Part shown: positions 34,514-43,603 of the stretch, piece by piece | How the letters are laid out: each line of letters opens with the position of its first letter | How positions within the stretch are numbered: position 1 is the stretch's first letter | Assembly (NCBI GenBank): GCA_964398945.1 | Contig: CAYNOT010000006.1 | Coordinates: 1-64,000 of the forward strand | Origin: JBGTGG01 sp964398945 | Lineage (GTDB): Bacteria > Bacteroidota > Bacteroidia > Cytophagales > Cyclobacteriaceae | DNA length: 64,000 nt | Direction of reading: 5' to 3' | The notes under the pieces: model-generated | What the model saw: the letters and a program-made list of their open reading frames with translations, nothing else | Databases searched by the model: none | What the model was told of the DNA's origin: nothing | Program-made: the position numbers and the translations under genes

Positions 34514-35506
34514 TTACTTGCCCAGTGGCTTCCCACTACTTCCTTTCCCCCCCGAATTGGAAACTGACGTGCGCATATCGGTATCCGATTGAATGTTTTG
34601 CATGCGGTAATAATCCATCACACCAAGGTTGCCACTAGCGAAGGCTTGTGAAATTGCTTTCGGGATTTCTGCTTCTGCCTGAATAACATTGGCTTTGGCT
34701 TCCTGTGCCCTGGCCTTCATTTCTTGTTCCAATGCAACCGCCATTGCCCTTCTTTCCTCTGCTTTTGCTTCTGCAACTTTTAAATCGGCTGTAGCCTGGT
34801 CGATTTGAAGTTTCGCACCAATGTTTGTGCCTACATCTACATCGGCAATATCAATCGAAAGGATTTCAAACGCAGTACCGGCATCCAATCCGCGAGACAA
34901 TACAAGTTTTGAAATTTTATCAGGGCTTTCCAACACGTCTTTGTGCGATTTGGCCGAACCAATCGATGACACAATACCTTCACCCACACGGGCAAGAATA
35001 GTATCTTCACCAGCGCCCCCAACCAATTGTGCCAGGCTGGCACGAACTGTTACACGGGCCACTGCAATCAATTGAATCCCATCGGCTGCCACAGCAGCAA
35101 CCCTGGGGGTAGTGATCACTTTTGGGTTTACAGAAATTTGTACCGCTTCAAACACATCACGACCAGCCAGGTTAATGGCAGTAGCTTGTTTAAAAGTCAA
35201 TGTGATATTTGCCTTATCAGCAGATATCAACGCCCGGATCACGTTTTGAACATCACCGCCTGCCAGGTAGTGGGTTTCCAACTCCCGGGTTGTTACTTGC
35301 AACCCTGCTTTGATAGCAGTAATCAAAGAATTGACAACAACGCCAGGTGGCACTTTCCGTATCCGCATTCCGATCAACTCACCAATCGTTACTTTAACGC
35401 TTGCAAACCTTGCGGTAATCCACAGGCCAACCGGCACGAAGTAAAAAAAAGTAAAGAATGCAATTATGAATATGATAAATCCCCCGATGTATAAAATACC
35501 GTCCAT
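34514..35506 (-). CDS. floA: FloA, flotillin-like membrane-scaffold protein
   Basis: The 330-residue protein has an N-terminal membrane hairpin (about 5-28, YIGGFIIFIIAFFTFFYFVP), an SPFH/prohibitin-like core (RIRKVPPGVVVNSLITAIKAGL, TTRELETHYLAGGDV, NPKVITTPRVAAVA) and a coiled coil rich in Ala/Glu/Lys (DLKVAEAKAEERRAMAVALE). FloA forms functional membrane microdomains. It follows an NfeD gene by nine bases on the same strand; NfeD-flotillin pairing is a widespread arrangement. It converges with the WG-repeat gene at a shared terminator. Confidence 0.95.
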   Translation of the reverse strand: MDGILYIGGFIIFIIAFFTFFYFVPVGLWITARFASVKVTIGELIGMRIRKVPPGVVVNSLITAIKAGLQVTTRELETHYLAGGDVQNVIRALISADKANITLTFKQATAINLAGRDVFEAVQISVNPKVITTPRVAAVAADGIQLIAVARVTVRASLAQLVGGAGEDTILARVGEGIVSSIGSAKSHKDVLESPDKISKLVLSRGLDAGTAFEILSIDIADVDVGTNIGAKLQIDQATADLKVAEAKAEERRAMAVALEQEMKARAQEAKANVIQAEAEIPKAISQAFASGNLGVMDYYRMQNIQSDTDMRTSVSNSGGKGSSGKPLGK

Positions 35507-35515
35507 AAGTAATGA

Positions 35516-35983
35516 TTAGTTTATTGGTTCTACTAAAATATGATTTGAAGTAATATTAATGATTTTTATCCGGGTTCCTACATCAACGAACATCCCTCGT
35601 GATGAAACCTCTACCAATCTCCCATCCAATTCTGCTTTCCCCATGGGCCGGAGGGCAGAGGTGGCAATCCCTTCCTGGCCAATTGAAAGCCCCTGCAGGG
35701 AGTCCTCATTCACCTTTCCATCAATCACACTCTTTAACGAAAACCTGTCCCATGTATCCCCTCGCAAGACCCAATATAGCAGTCCACCAAATGTCACCCC
35801 TGTCATTCCAAATATTATCCAACCAGTATGCGGCCCGAAATAATTGAAGCCAAGCACGATCCCGATAATTGCCAGGATAAGTCCCAGAATCCCAACAATG
35901 GTGGTTCCGGGGATGACAATAATCTCCAACACCACCAGCACAATGCCGACCAGAACAAAAAGTAATACCGTTATCCATTCCAT
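35516..35983 (-). CDS. NfeD-family membrane protein
   Basis: The start at ATG 35983 (MEWITVLLFVLVGIVLVVLE) gives 155 residues; a longer frame upstream is not needed. Three hydrophobic segments (about 3-22, 27-45 and 52-70) are followed by an OB-fold domain (about 95-150: LSIGQEGIATSALRPMGKAELDGRLVEV). This is the short NfeD form without the ClpP-like protease domain. NfeD proteins partner flotillins or stomatins in the membrane, in line with floA immediately downstream. Confidence 0.92.
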   Translation of the reverse strand: MEWITVLLFVLVGIVLVVLEIIVIPGTTIVGILGLILAIIGIVLGFNYFGPHTGWIIFGMTGVTFGGLLYWVLRGDTWDRFSLKSVIDGKVNEDSLQGLSIGQEGIATSALRPMGKAELDGRLVEVSSRGMFVDVGTRIKIINITSNHILVEPIN

Positions 35984-36065
35984 AAGAACCCTAAAGCTAA
36001 GGATTTGCAACCATATTCACGATGACTTTGACAGATTTGACACACTTTACACTTGCAAAAGTCGA

Positions 36066-37541
36066 TTAGTATGCCCTTGCAAAAAGGACCCTCCTTAAAG
36101 ATGGTTTTCCGGAGAATACGCATGTCCCGCTCTCCTCTTTTACATCATTTGGGATACAACGAATAGTGGCCTTGGTTTTCTCTTTTATTTTTTCCTCTGT
36201 TTCGGTGGTGCCATCCCAATGCGCAGATAAAAATCCGCCCTTTTCTTCCAACACTTTTTCAAATTCTTCAAATGAATCTACTTGCGTGGTCATCTCTTTT
36301 CTAAAAGATAGTGCCTTCGTATAAATATTCTGTTGAATGTCTTCCAACAAAGCAGGAATATCGGTTGCAATAGCATCAAAGGAAATCAATTTCTTTTCTT
36401 TTGTATCACGCCTGGCAACCTCAACGGTTCCGTTTTCCAAATCGCGCGGGCCGATAGCTATTCGGACCGGCACACCTTTTAATTCATACTCCGCGAATTT
36501 AAACCCCGGCTTATGCGTATCACGGTTGTCAAATTTTACAGTGTACCCTGATTTTTTTAGGGCAGATTTTATTTGATCCGCCTTTTCGGAAATCGCTTCT
36601 AATTCATCCCCGCTCCTAAAAATTGGAACAATCACCACGTGGATCGGGGCCAATTTTGGAGGAAGCACTAAACCATCATCATCAGAATGCGCCATGATCA
36701 ACGCACCCATCAAGCGGGTACTTACACCCCAGGATGTTCCCCAAACATGCTCGAGTTTTCCTTCCCTATTGGCAAATTGAACTTCAAAGGCTTTCGCGAA
36801 ATTTTGTCCCAGGAAATGCGAGGTACCGGCTTGTAACGCCTTGCCATCCTGCATCATCGCCTCAATACAATACGTATCTACTGCTCCCGGAAATTTCTCA
36901 CTTTCGGTTTTTTTTCCCTGATAAACCGGCATGGCCATGAACTCCTCGGCAAACTGGGCATACACGCCTAACATCTGAAGGGTCTCATCAACTGCCTCTT
37001 GCGATGTAGCATGCGCGGTATGGCCTTCCTGCCATAAAAACTCGGTGGTGCGCAAAAACAACCGCGTGCGCATTTCCCAACGCACTACGTTTGCCCACTG
37101 ATTTATTAACAACGGCAAGTCCCGATAGGATTGAATCCACTTTTTATAGGTATTCCAAATTACTGTTTCGGATGTTGGCCGTACAATCAATTCTTCCTCC
37201 AGTTTAGCTTCCGGATCAACAATGATCCCGCTTCCATCTTCCGCATTTTTTAAACGATAATGTGTTACGATGGCACATTCTTTCGCAAAACCTTCCACGT
37301 GGCTTGCTTCCCTGGCCAAAAAAGATTTGGGGACAAAAAGCGGAAAATACGCATTGACGTGGCCTGTTTCTTTGAACATCACATCCAGTGCTTGCTGCAT
37401 TTTTTCCCAAATGCTGTACCCGTATGGTTTGATCACCATGCAGCCCCGCACATCGGAGTGTTCAGCCAGATCCGCTTTTTTTACTAACTCATTGTACCAC
37501 AGGGAGTAATCCTCTTTTCGGCTTGGTAATTCTTTGGCCAT
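36066..37541 (-). CDS. proS: Prolyl-tRNA synthetase, archaeal/eukaryotic type (ProS type 3)
   Basis: The 491-residue class II aminoacyl-tRNA synthetase charges tRNA-Pro. Motif 2 is RWEMRTRLFLRTTEFLWQEG, the motif 3 region is WGVSTRLMGALIMAHSDDDG, and TSHFLGQNFAKAFEV is also diagnostic. The short anticodon domain and the C-terminal extension ending LFARAY with no large editing insertion mark the archaeal/eukaryotic form (about 480-500 residues), which is usual in Bacteroidota. It is a single gene with 55 bases to the NfeD gene in the same orientation. Confidence 0.97.
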   Translation of the reverse strand: MAKELPSRKEDYSLWYNELVKKADLAEHSDVRGCMVIKPYGYSIWEKMQQALDVMFKETGHVNAYFPLFVPKSFLAREASHVEGFAKECAIVTHYRLKNAEDGSGIIVDPEAKLEEELIVRPTSETVIWNTYKKWIQSYRDLPLLINQWANVVRWEMRTRLFLRTTEFLWQEGHTAHATSQEAVDETLQMLGVYAQFAEEFMAMPVYQGKKTESEKFPGAVDTYCIEAMMQDGKALQAGTSHFLGQNFAKAFEVQFANREGKLEHVWGTSWGVSTRLMGALIMAHSDDDGLVLPPKLAPIHVVIVPIFRSGDELEAISEKADQIKSALKKSGYTVKFDNRDTHKPGFKFAEYELKGVPVRIAIGPRDLENGTVEVARRDTKEKKLISFDAIATDIPALLEDIQQNIYTKALSFRKEMTTQVDSFEEFEKVLEEKGGFLSAHWDGTTETEEKIKEKTKATIRCIPNDVKEESGTCVFSGKPSLRRVLFARAY

Positions 37542-37695
37542 TTTGGTATGATAATTGTTTCTTTTATAACTAGTTAAGTTGCAAATATAGCCGAATGGTG
37601 TGGCGTCAACAGGATTGAATTAAAAATTTACAGTCTCTGTAAAATTTTTGTACCTTGAACAAGCTTTTGTACGTTTTACCTTTTAAAGCATCGTT

Positions 37696-38892
37696 ATGAA
37701 AACCATTAAAATCATTACCACCTTTTTTGTTTTAGCAGGAACGCTAACTATTGGTTATGCTCAATCCGAGTATGACGATATGTATTTTACGGGCAAAGAC
37801 CGCCAAAAAAAGGCGAAAGAGGTGAAAAAAGAGGATGTATATGCGTACAATAGTGATTATTCAAAAAAGAAAAAAGCATCACAGACTGCTTACGTAAATC
37901 CTACTGACAGTTATTCCGCCAGAAATTTAAACCCGGAGTATGTCGCGCGTGCGAATTCGAACGAAGGCCAGGCAAGCGATGAATACTTTGTCAGCAATTA
38001 TCAATATGTAAACCCGGTTTACAATAATTTGAATTCATTCAATACAGGTTTTAACTCCTGGTATGGAAACAATTGGTACAATACCGCCTATTTTTCCCCA
38101 TTTATCAATAGTTGGAACAGTCCCTATTATAATCCGTATTACGATCCTTTTTATAGCTCGTTTCGTAACCCTAATCCATGGGTAGATCCATATTATCGCT
38201 CCGGATGGTCAAGTTCATTTAGTTACCATTGGGGATCATCCTGGAATTATGGTTGGGGCGCAAACATGGGAATGGGCATGGGCATGGGATCCATGTATGG
38301 TAATCCGTATTGGAACAATGCCTGGTGTCCATCATATGGATATGGTGGTTACGGAGGATATGGCTTCGGTTACAGGCCAATGGTAGTCATCGTTAATAAT
38401 GGGGATTACAATACCCCTAATTACGGAAAGAGAAATACGCGTAGTAGCAGTGCCACTTCAACTGCGACCAATACATCAAGAAGTAGAAACACATACGTAA
38501 GCGATAACAGCAATAAAGGAACCTATGGAGGTGGACGCACCACTACTACCACTCCAGCAACAGGTAGAAGCGTTTCAACTACTTCAACAGGTTCAAGCAG
38601 CCAACCTGTATATTACAACCGTTCGTGGAGAAGGGATGCTGAGAACGTATCCAATAATTCCAGTTATTCAAATAGTACTGGAACCACCAACCGTTCTTCC
38701 TCCTCATCCGGATATAGCAGTGGTACAAACTCCAGATCATCCGGTTCCTCCTATAATACTGGAGGAAACTCTTCCCAAAATTCATTTAACACTGGAAACA
38801 GTAATTCGGGAAGTAGAAGCGGAGGAAGCAGTAGCTCTGGAAGTAGCGGATCATCTTCTTCCGGATCAAGGTCATCGCGCGGAAATAATTAA
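37696..38892 (+). CDS. Exported low-complexity Tyr/Asn/Gly/Ser-rich protein
   Basis: The 398-residue product has a signal peptide (1-22, ending GYAQ), a short charged stretch (about 25-75), a Tyr/Asn/Trp/Pro-rich middle (about 100-180: PYYNPYYDPFYSSF), a GMGMGMG run, a short structured strand (RPMVVIVNNGDY, about 232-243) and a C-terminal 150 residues almost entirely Ser, Gly, Asn and Thr. No enzymatic motif is seen. Such proteins occur next to OmpP1-type porins in Bacteroidota and may be surface or matrix components. The porin gene starts 27 bases downstream, so both are probably co-transcribed. Confidence 0.75.
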   Translation: MKTIKIITTFFVLAGTLTIGYAQSEYDDMYFTGKDRQKKAKEVKKEDVYAYNSDYSKKKKASQTAYVNPTDSYSARNLNPEYVARANSNEGQASDEYFVSNYQYVNPVYNNLNSFNTGFNSWYGNNWYNTAYFSPFINSWNSPYYNPYYDPFYSSFRNPNPWVDPYYRSGWSSSFSYHWGSSWNYGWGANMGMGMGMGSMYGNPYWNNAWCPSYGYGGYGGYGFGYRPMVVIVNNGDYNTPNYGKRNTRSSSATSTATNTSRSRNTYVSDNSNKGTYGGGRTTTTTPATGRSVSTTSTGSSSQPVYYNRSWRRDAENVSNNSSYSNSTGTTNRSSSSSGYSSGTNSRSSGSSYNTGGNSSQNSFNTGNSNSGSRSGGSSSSGSSGSSSSGSRSSRGNN

Positions 38893-38919
38893 TAACAGCT
38901 AATTTTTCGTCATAATACC

Positions 38920-40452
38920 ATGAAGAAAACCTTCACCGCTATACTTATGCTCATTTCTCTCGGTGGCTGGTCGCAGAGCTTTGTTGACAATGCTTTGCTT
39001 TTTAGCCAAACCTCACCGGGAGGTAGCGCACGTATCCAGGCAATTGGAGGCACACAGATTTCATTGGGCGGGGATTATAGTTCCGCATTATCAAACCCGG
39101 CTGGCCTGGGGATGTACAACCGGACGGAAATTACTTTTTCACCCGGCTATACCTTATCGGGTGTGTCCGCTTCCTATTTCGGTACCCAAACCAAAAGTTC
39201 CGAATCAAAATTTTACATACCCGGGGCTAGTATAATATTCCACAAACCCGCTGTGCACGAAGGGGATTTCATAGGAGGAAGTTTTGGTTTTTCCGCAACA
39301 CGGACCAATGACTTGAATTTGAATTATTCATATACGGGTGAAAACAACAACAGCTCAATAATTGATTATTTTATTTACGATTCGTACGGCATTAACCCAC
39401 AACAAATGCTTTACGGAGGTTCGTATTTTACTTCATTGAGTGCCCTCGCATATAATAACTACCTGACGGAAGACATGGAGCATGTTCCCGGGGAAGCGTA
39501 TGAATACTTTTCATTGTTATCGCCCCTCGATTCAGAGATTAGAACTGTCAAACAAACAGAAACAATTAACCGTCAAGGATCACAATACCAATATTCCTTC
39601 TCGTATGGTGCTAACTTCAGTGACAAAATTTTCCTGGGTGGAGGGATTGGTATTACCACGCTCCGTTATAAACTGTCCCAGTTCTATCGTGAATCAAACT
39701 TCTCCTTTAGTGAAGATCCTTCCTATCAGCCATTAAATTATTTTGAAATGAGGGAAGACCTTGAAATCGAAGGGTCGGGAATCAACCTTACGCTTGGATT
39801 AATCGTACGCCCCATGGACAATCTCCAATTGGGTTTGTCCTATGTGACCAGGACCAACTATTTGCTCACGGATACTTATATGGCAAGGTTAGAAAGCCAA
39901 TGGAATGGTTTCGATTACTATGATGATGGCTCAGTAATACTGAATGCAGTTTCTGAAGAATTTGACGAACCCCTTATCTCCGAATACAATTTCTCTACAC
40001 CGGGAAAGTTTTCACTTGGCGGCACGTACATTTCGAAAATAGGTTTCATTAGCACAGATGTTGAGTTTGTTAACTATGGCAAAGGAAAATACTCCTCCAA
40101 TATCTATGGCATATCGTACGATCAAGACAATGAGGATATTCGCGATATCTATAAAACGGTAGTTAATTTTAGAATTGGCGGGGAATTAAGACAGGATATT
40201 TTTCGCTTTCGCGCAGGCTATGGGTTCATGGGCGATCCTTATGAAACTAGTGATGGGTTTAAGCGCAACATCAACTCTTATTCCGGAGGTGCGGGTATTA
40301 AAACAAAACATTTTTTTGCTGATGTGGCTGTGGTGTTACGAAACCAAAAAGGAACCCGCTCGCCTTACTCAACACCCGATTTTCCAACACCGGTCGCCAG
40401 TCTCAACTCCAACACCACGAATTTTATTCTTACTGTAGGCGCTGCTTTTTAA
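38920..40452 (+). CDS. OmpP1/FadL/TodX-family outer membrane channel
   Basis: The 510-residue protein has a signal peptide (1-18, GGWSQ) followed by the family's N-terminal hatch (ALLFSQTSPGGSARIQAIGG, GDYSSALSNPAGLGMYN) and beta-barrel strands to the last residue (NFILTVGAAF, aromatic end). FadL-class channels move hydrophobic molecules such as fatty acids across the outer membrane. It is linked to the low-complexity exported protein upstream. Its last 23 bases overlap the 3' end of aroK on the opposite strand. Confidence 0.88.
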   Translation: MKKTFTAILMLISLGGWSQSFVDNALLFSQTSPGGSARIQAIGGTQISLGGDYSSALSNPAGLGMYNRTEITFSPGYTLSGVSASYFGTQTKSSESKFYIPGASIIFHKPAVHEGDFIGGSFGFSATRTNDLNLNYSYTGENNNSSIIDYFIYDSYGINPQQMLYGGSYFTSLSALAYNNYLTEDMEHVPGEAYEYFSLLSPLDSEIRTVKQTETINRQGSQYQYSFSYGANFSDKIFLGGGIGITTLRYKLSQFYRESNFSFSEDPSYQPLNYFEMREDLEIEGSGINLTLGLIVRPMDNLQLGLSYVTRTNYLLTDTYMARLESQWNGFDYYDDGSVILNAVSEEFDEPLISEYNFSTPGKFSLGGTYISKIGFISTDVEFVNYGKGKYSSNIYGISYDQDNEDIRDIYKTVVNFRIGGELRQDIFRFRAGYGFMGDPYETSDGFKRNINSYSGGAGIKTKHFFADVAVVLRNQKGTRSPYSTPDFPTPVASLNSNTTNFILTVGAAF

Positions 40453-40933
40453 GCAGTGCAATGATATCCTTTACAGTGATTTGATTTCCAGCAACTGAAA
40501 ATGTAGCACGTTTATAGATTGCTTCGCGCGATGAAAGCAACGCTGAAAGTTTCGTTTCCAAGCCACCTTCCTGAAGCAAGGGACGCGATGAATTGTTACT
40601 GTTTCTTTTTACAAGTTCATCCAACGGTACATCCAGATAAATACTTACACCAACCTGATGGATCACTTCCATCCCATTATGAAAACAAGGTGCCCCTCCA
40701 CCTGTGGCCATCACAAACCCAAGCATAGAACTTGATTTTTCCCTCAACTGTTCTGCCTCTTTCTGCCGGAAGTAAGCTTCTCCATCTGCTTTGAAAATTT
40801 CCTGAACAGATTTACCCGCTGCTTCTTCAATAGCACTATCCAGATCAATAAATGGCAAATCAAAATGCAAGGCAAGTTGTTTTCCTATCACTGACTTGCC
40901 GGAGCCTGGCATTCCTATCAAAAAAATCTTCAT
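40430..40933 (-). CDS. aroK: Shikimate kinase
   Basis: The start at ATG 40933 (MKIFLIGMPGSGKSVIGKQL) gives 167 residues, typical for AroK; the upstream frame is coding sequence of the neighbouring gene. Walker A is GMPGSGKS (7-14). Substrate-site residues appear in FIDLD (about 31-35), FRQKEAEQL and ATGGGAP, and the lid in SSRPLL. The enzyme phosphorylates shikimate in aromatic amino acid synthesis. It overlaps the end of the DoxX-thioredoxin gene by four bases (translational coupling) and converges on the FadL-type gene with a 23-base overlap. Confidence 0.94.
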   Translation of the reverse strand: MKIFLIGMPGSGKSVIGKQLALHFDLPFIDLDSAIEEAAGKSVQEIFKADGEAYFRQKEAEQLREKSSSMLGFVMATGGGAPCFHNGMEVIHQVGVSIYLDVPLDELVKRNSNNSSRPLLQEGGLETKLSALLSSREAIYKRATFSVAGNQITVKDIIALLKKQRLQ

Positions 40934-42039
40934 TGCAATAATTCCAGCACCTCTTCCGGGGTTGGGGTGTCGTTGTGGTGCCACATTCCTTTCACCGTTC
41001 CATTTACCCATAGTGTAATCCCCGGGTTTGCCCGTACAATGGTTTTCAATACAGTAGCATCCGCAAAATAATACGGTATCGCCAATTGATGCTCATGTCG
41101 GAAGGCTTCAAAGTCGGCCCCCATTGATGCTGTTAATGCCATCACCTCTGCGTTGCCCTCTACGCCTTTTATAAGTGCTTTAATTTTATCAAGATTCTTA
41201 GCTGAAGCTTCGTGCACATTGTAAATAACAAAAAACAATTTTGCGCCTTCGAAGGTACGTTGGGTTACATCGTTTCCATTATCATCCGATACGGAATAGT
41301 CCGTAATTTTTGCTTGTGTCTTATCTTCATTGGTTTGGCGGATACTTTTATATTTATACTTAACAGTATCCATTAAATATTTTTCTGAAGTAATCATCTC
41401 CCCGTTGTCCAACTGTTCGAAAACATATTCAAACCGGGGCTGTTCTTCCGGAATCATTTCATCAGGAATATTATTCCCAATTTTATAGGCGCGAAAATCA
41501 ATAAACGGCAAATGGTTGATGGCATGGATTCCCAAATAGAAACACACAAGCGTAACTACTAAAACCACAGCATGCCCTTCCCTTGTGCGCAACATCGGTT
41601 CATACGAATTGCGGTACCAAAATAAATGCAACACAAAAACCAGCAAGATGATATCCTTGGTAAAACTTTCCCACGGTGTCAATTTAATGGCATCACCAAA
41701 GCAACCGCAGTCTGTAACTTTATTAAAGTAAGCGGAGTAAAATGTTAAAAACGTAAAGAAGACAATCAAACCAAGCAACACTTTGGTAGAGATTCTCATT
41801 TTATAATTGATCAACACCGCAATGCCCAGCACCACCTCCAACACCACCAACACCAACCCGATCTCCAGGGCATACGGAACGAACCACCCGAAGAAAGAAC
41901 CAAAGTCGTGCGCGAATACTTCGAAGTATTCTTCCAACTTGATTTTCGTTCCAATCGGGTCGTTTAGTTTTATCAATCCCGAAAAGATGAACAATCCGCC
42001 AACAAAAATCCTTGAAAACCAGTCGATGTATTTTTTCAT
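40930..42039 (-). CDS. BT_3928-type protein: DoxX/MauE-like membrane domain plus thioredoxin-like domain
   Basis: The 369-residue protein has four helices of a DoxX/MauE-like unit (about 5-150; FSGLIKLNDPIGTKIKLEEY, then DCGCFGDAIKLTPW with the paired cysteines seen in VKOR/MauE-like redox proteins). A fifth helix sits at about 160-180, and a C-terminal periplasmic thioredoxin-like domain follows (about 250-369; AKLFFVIYNVHEASAKNLDK). The canonical CxxC is missing in the thioredoxin-like half. This is a conserved Bacteroidota family of unknown role, often next to aroK or folP genes. Redox or quinone-linked thiol chemistry is an inference from the domains. Confidence 0.85.
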   Translation of the reverse strand: MKKYIDWFSRIFVGGLFIFSGLIKLNDPIGTKIKLEEYFEVFAHDFGSFFGWFVPYALEIGLVLVVLEVVLGIAVLINYKMRISTKVLLGLIVFFTFLTFYSAYFNKVTDCGCFGDAIKLTPWESFTKDIILLVFVLHLFWYRNSYEPMLRTREGHAVVLVVTLVCFYLGIHAINHLPFIDFRAYKIGNNIPDEMIPEEQPRFEYVFEQLDNGEMITSEKYLMDTVKYKYKSIRQTNEDKTQAKITDYSVSDDNGNDVTQRTFEGAKLFFVIYNVHEASAKNLDKIKALIKGVEGNAEVMALTASMGADFEAFRHEHQLAIPYYFADATVLKTIVRANPGITLWVNGTVKGMWHHNDTPTPEEVLELLQ

Positions 42040-42066
42040 CTGTTAATCATTTTTAGTTATGGTCAG

Positions 42067-42121
42067 ATGGAATGGCCTGAGTTGCTAAATTATCCTAATA
42101 GACAGTCAGTGGCCATTTCAT
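42067..42121. repeat. Short palindromic dispersed repeat, copy 2
   Basis: ATGGAATGGCC (42067-42077) and GGCCATTTCAT (42111-42121) are the same ends as at 17581-17638, preceded by GGTCA in both. The centres are unrelated. The right arm covers the stop codon of the DUF1599 gene, so the element forms that gene's 3' end. Confidence 0.55.
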
Positions 42122-42663
42122 GCTTCTTTGTTTAATAAAATCATTGCAAAAACTGCGTAATTGATCATATCCTGATAATTCGCTTTCACACCTTCACTCA
42201 CCAATGTTTTTCCGGCATTGTTTTCAATCTGCTTCACGCGCAGCAACTTCATCAAAATAATATCCGTGATGCTCGAAACCCGCATCTCGCGCCATGCCTC
42301 GCCATAGTCATGGTTTTTATTGTTCAACAAATCTTCAGTTTCAAGAACGGCTTTTGTATACAGCGGTTCCAATTCTTCATAGCTCATCTCCAGCTTATCC
42401 GAATCCTGAAGTTCTAATTGAATGATTGCCAGAATGCAATAATTAATGATCCCAATAAATTCATCCACCACGGGGTCACCAACTTTTTGAACCCCTTTTT
42501 CCTGAATGCTCCTAATCCGTTGTGCTTTAATAAATATCTGATCGGTAATGGAAGGGATGCGAAGAATTCGCCAGGCCGTTCCATAATCCTTTGTCTTCTT
42601 TTCGAAAAGGGCTTTGCAGGCGGCAATTACCTGTCTATATTCGGATGCGGTTTTTTCAATCAT
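42118..42663 (-). CDS. DUF1599 (nucleotide modification-associated domain 1) protein with two repeats
   Basis: From ATG 42663 (MIEKTASEYRQVIAACKALF) the product has 181 residues and two copies of the same domain: KTKDYGTAWRILRIPSITDQ with its helices (about 20-85), and NHDYGEAWREMRVSSITDII (about 110-175). DUF1599 is assigned to an all-alpha domain linked with nucleotide modification, but its biochemistry is not established. The double-domain form is the usual one in Bacteroidota. Its start is only 12 bases from the divergent folP start, so the two promoters must overlap coding sequence. Confidence 0.87.
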   Translation of the reverse strand: MIEKTASEYRQVIAACKALFEKKTKDYGTAWRILRIPSITDQIFIKAQRIRSIQEKGVQKVGDPVVDEFIGIINYCILAIIQLELQDSDKLEMSYEELEPLYTKAVLETEDLLNNKNHDYGEAWREMRVSSITDIILMKLLRVKQIENNAGKTLVSEGVKANYQDMINYAVFAMILLNKEA

Positions 42664-42675
42664 AACATCTAAGGC

Positions 42676-43530
42676 GTGCAAAATAAGGCATTTTTGACAA
42701 ACAAAACATTAAACCTTGGTGGACGGTTGGTATCCCTTCAGAAGCCTGCCATCATGGGTATTCTCAACGTAACACCCGATAGCTTTTTTGATGGAAACCG
42801 GTACCGAAATGAAAAAGAAATCCTTTTGCAGGTTGAAAAAATGGTAACAGCAGGCACCACTTTCGTGGATGTTGGCGGCTACTCAACACGACCGGGAGCC
42901 ACGGAAATCCCGGAAACAGAAGAAAGAAAACGAATTCTTGGTGCGATTCGGCCCATCCTTAAAGCCTTTCCGGAAACGCTGATTTCAATTGATACCTTCC
43001 GGAGTGAAATAGCAAAAGTTGCAACAGCAGAAGGTGCTGTGATGATAAACGATATTTCAGGAGGTGCCCTTGATCCAAAAATGCTTGAAACGGTTGCGCA
43101 GCTTCGTGTCCCTTATATCCTCATGCACATGCGTGGAAATCCGGAAACCATGACTTCCCAAACGGATTATAAAAATCTTGTTAAAGAAGTCGCTGATTAT
43201 TTTCATCAGAAATTAAATGCACTGAATAGCCACAACATTCCGGATATCATCCTCGATCCGGGGTTCGGATTCGCTAAAACCATTGCACAAAATTTTGAAT
43301 TATTGAACCACCTGGAATACTTTCAACACCTGGATCGGCCTCTTCTTGTTGGCCTCTCCCGAAAATCCATGATATGGAAAACACTGGAATCTTCACCCGA
43401 AGAAGCATTGAACGGAACCACTTCGTTGCACACCATTGCGTTACTGAAAGGAGCGAATATTCTCCGCGTTCATGATGTGAAAGAAGCAAATGAAGTCCTC
43501 CGGCTTTTCGATCAACTATCAACCTGTTGA
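42676..43530 (+). CDS. folP: FolP, dihydropteroate synthase
   Basis: The 284-residue TIM-barrel enzyme condenses p-aminobenzoate with dihydropterin pyrophosphate in folate synthesis and is the sulfonamide target. Signatures are IMGILNVTPDSFFDGNRY, FVDVGGYSTRPGA, MINDISGG, YILMHMRGNP and DPGFGFAKT. The start is probably GTG 42676, as there is no in-frame ATG before MGILNVTP. Gene order folP-cdaA, with a 73-base gap, is a well-known linkage in Bacteroidota. Confidence 0.96.
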   Translation: MQNKAFLTNKTLNLGGRLVSLQKPAIMGILNVTPDSFFDGNRYRNEKEILLQVEKMVTAGTTFVDVGGYSTRPGATEIPETEERKRILGAIRPILKAFPETLISIDTFRSEIAKVATAEGAVMINDISGGALDPKMLETVAQLRVPYILMHMRGNPETMTSQTDYKNLVKEVADYFHQKLNALNSHNIPDIILDPGFGFAKTIAQNFELLNHLEYFQHLDRPLLVGLSRKSMIWKTLESSPEEALNGTTSLHTIALLKGANILRVHDVKEANEVLRLFDQLSTC

Positions 43531-43603
43531 TTTCCAAAATCTTTTTTTACCGTTTACGGAGTGGGATTGCTCATTCCCTCCATAAGTTTATACCTTTACA
43601 GAG

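Noticed and set aside
37696..38892. Tandem-repeat region or CRISPR-like array in the low-complexity gene
   Set aside because: The codon-level repetitiveness follows Gly/Ser/Asn-rich protein sequence; there are no regular repeat-spacer units.
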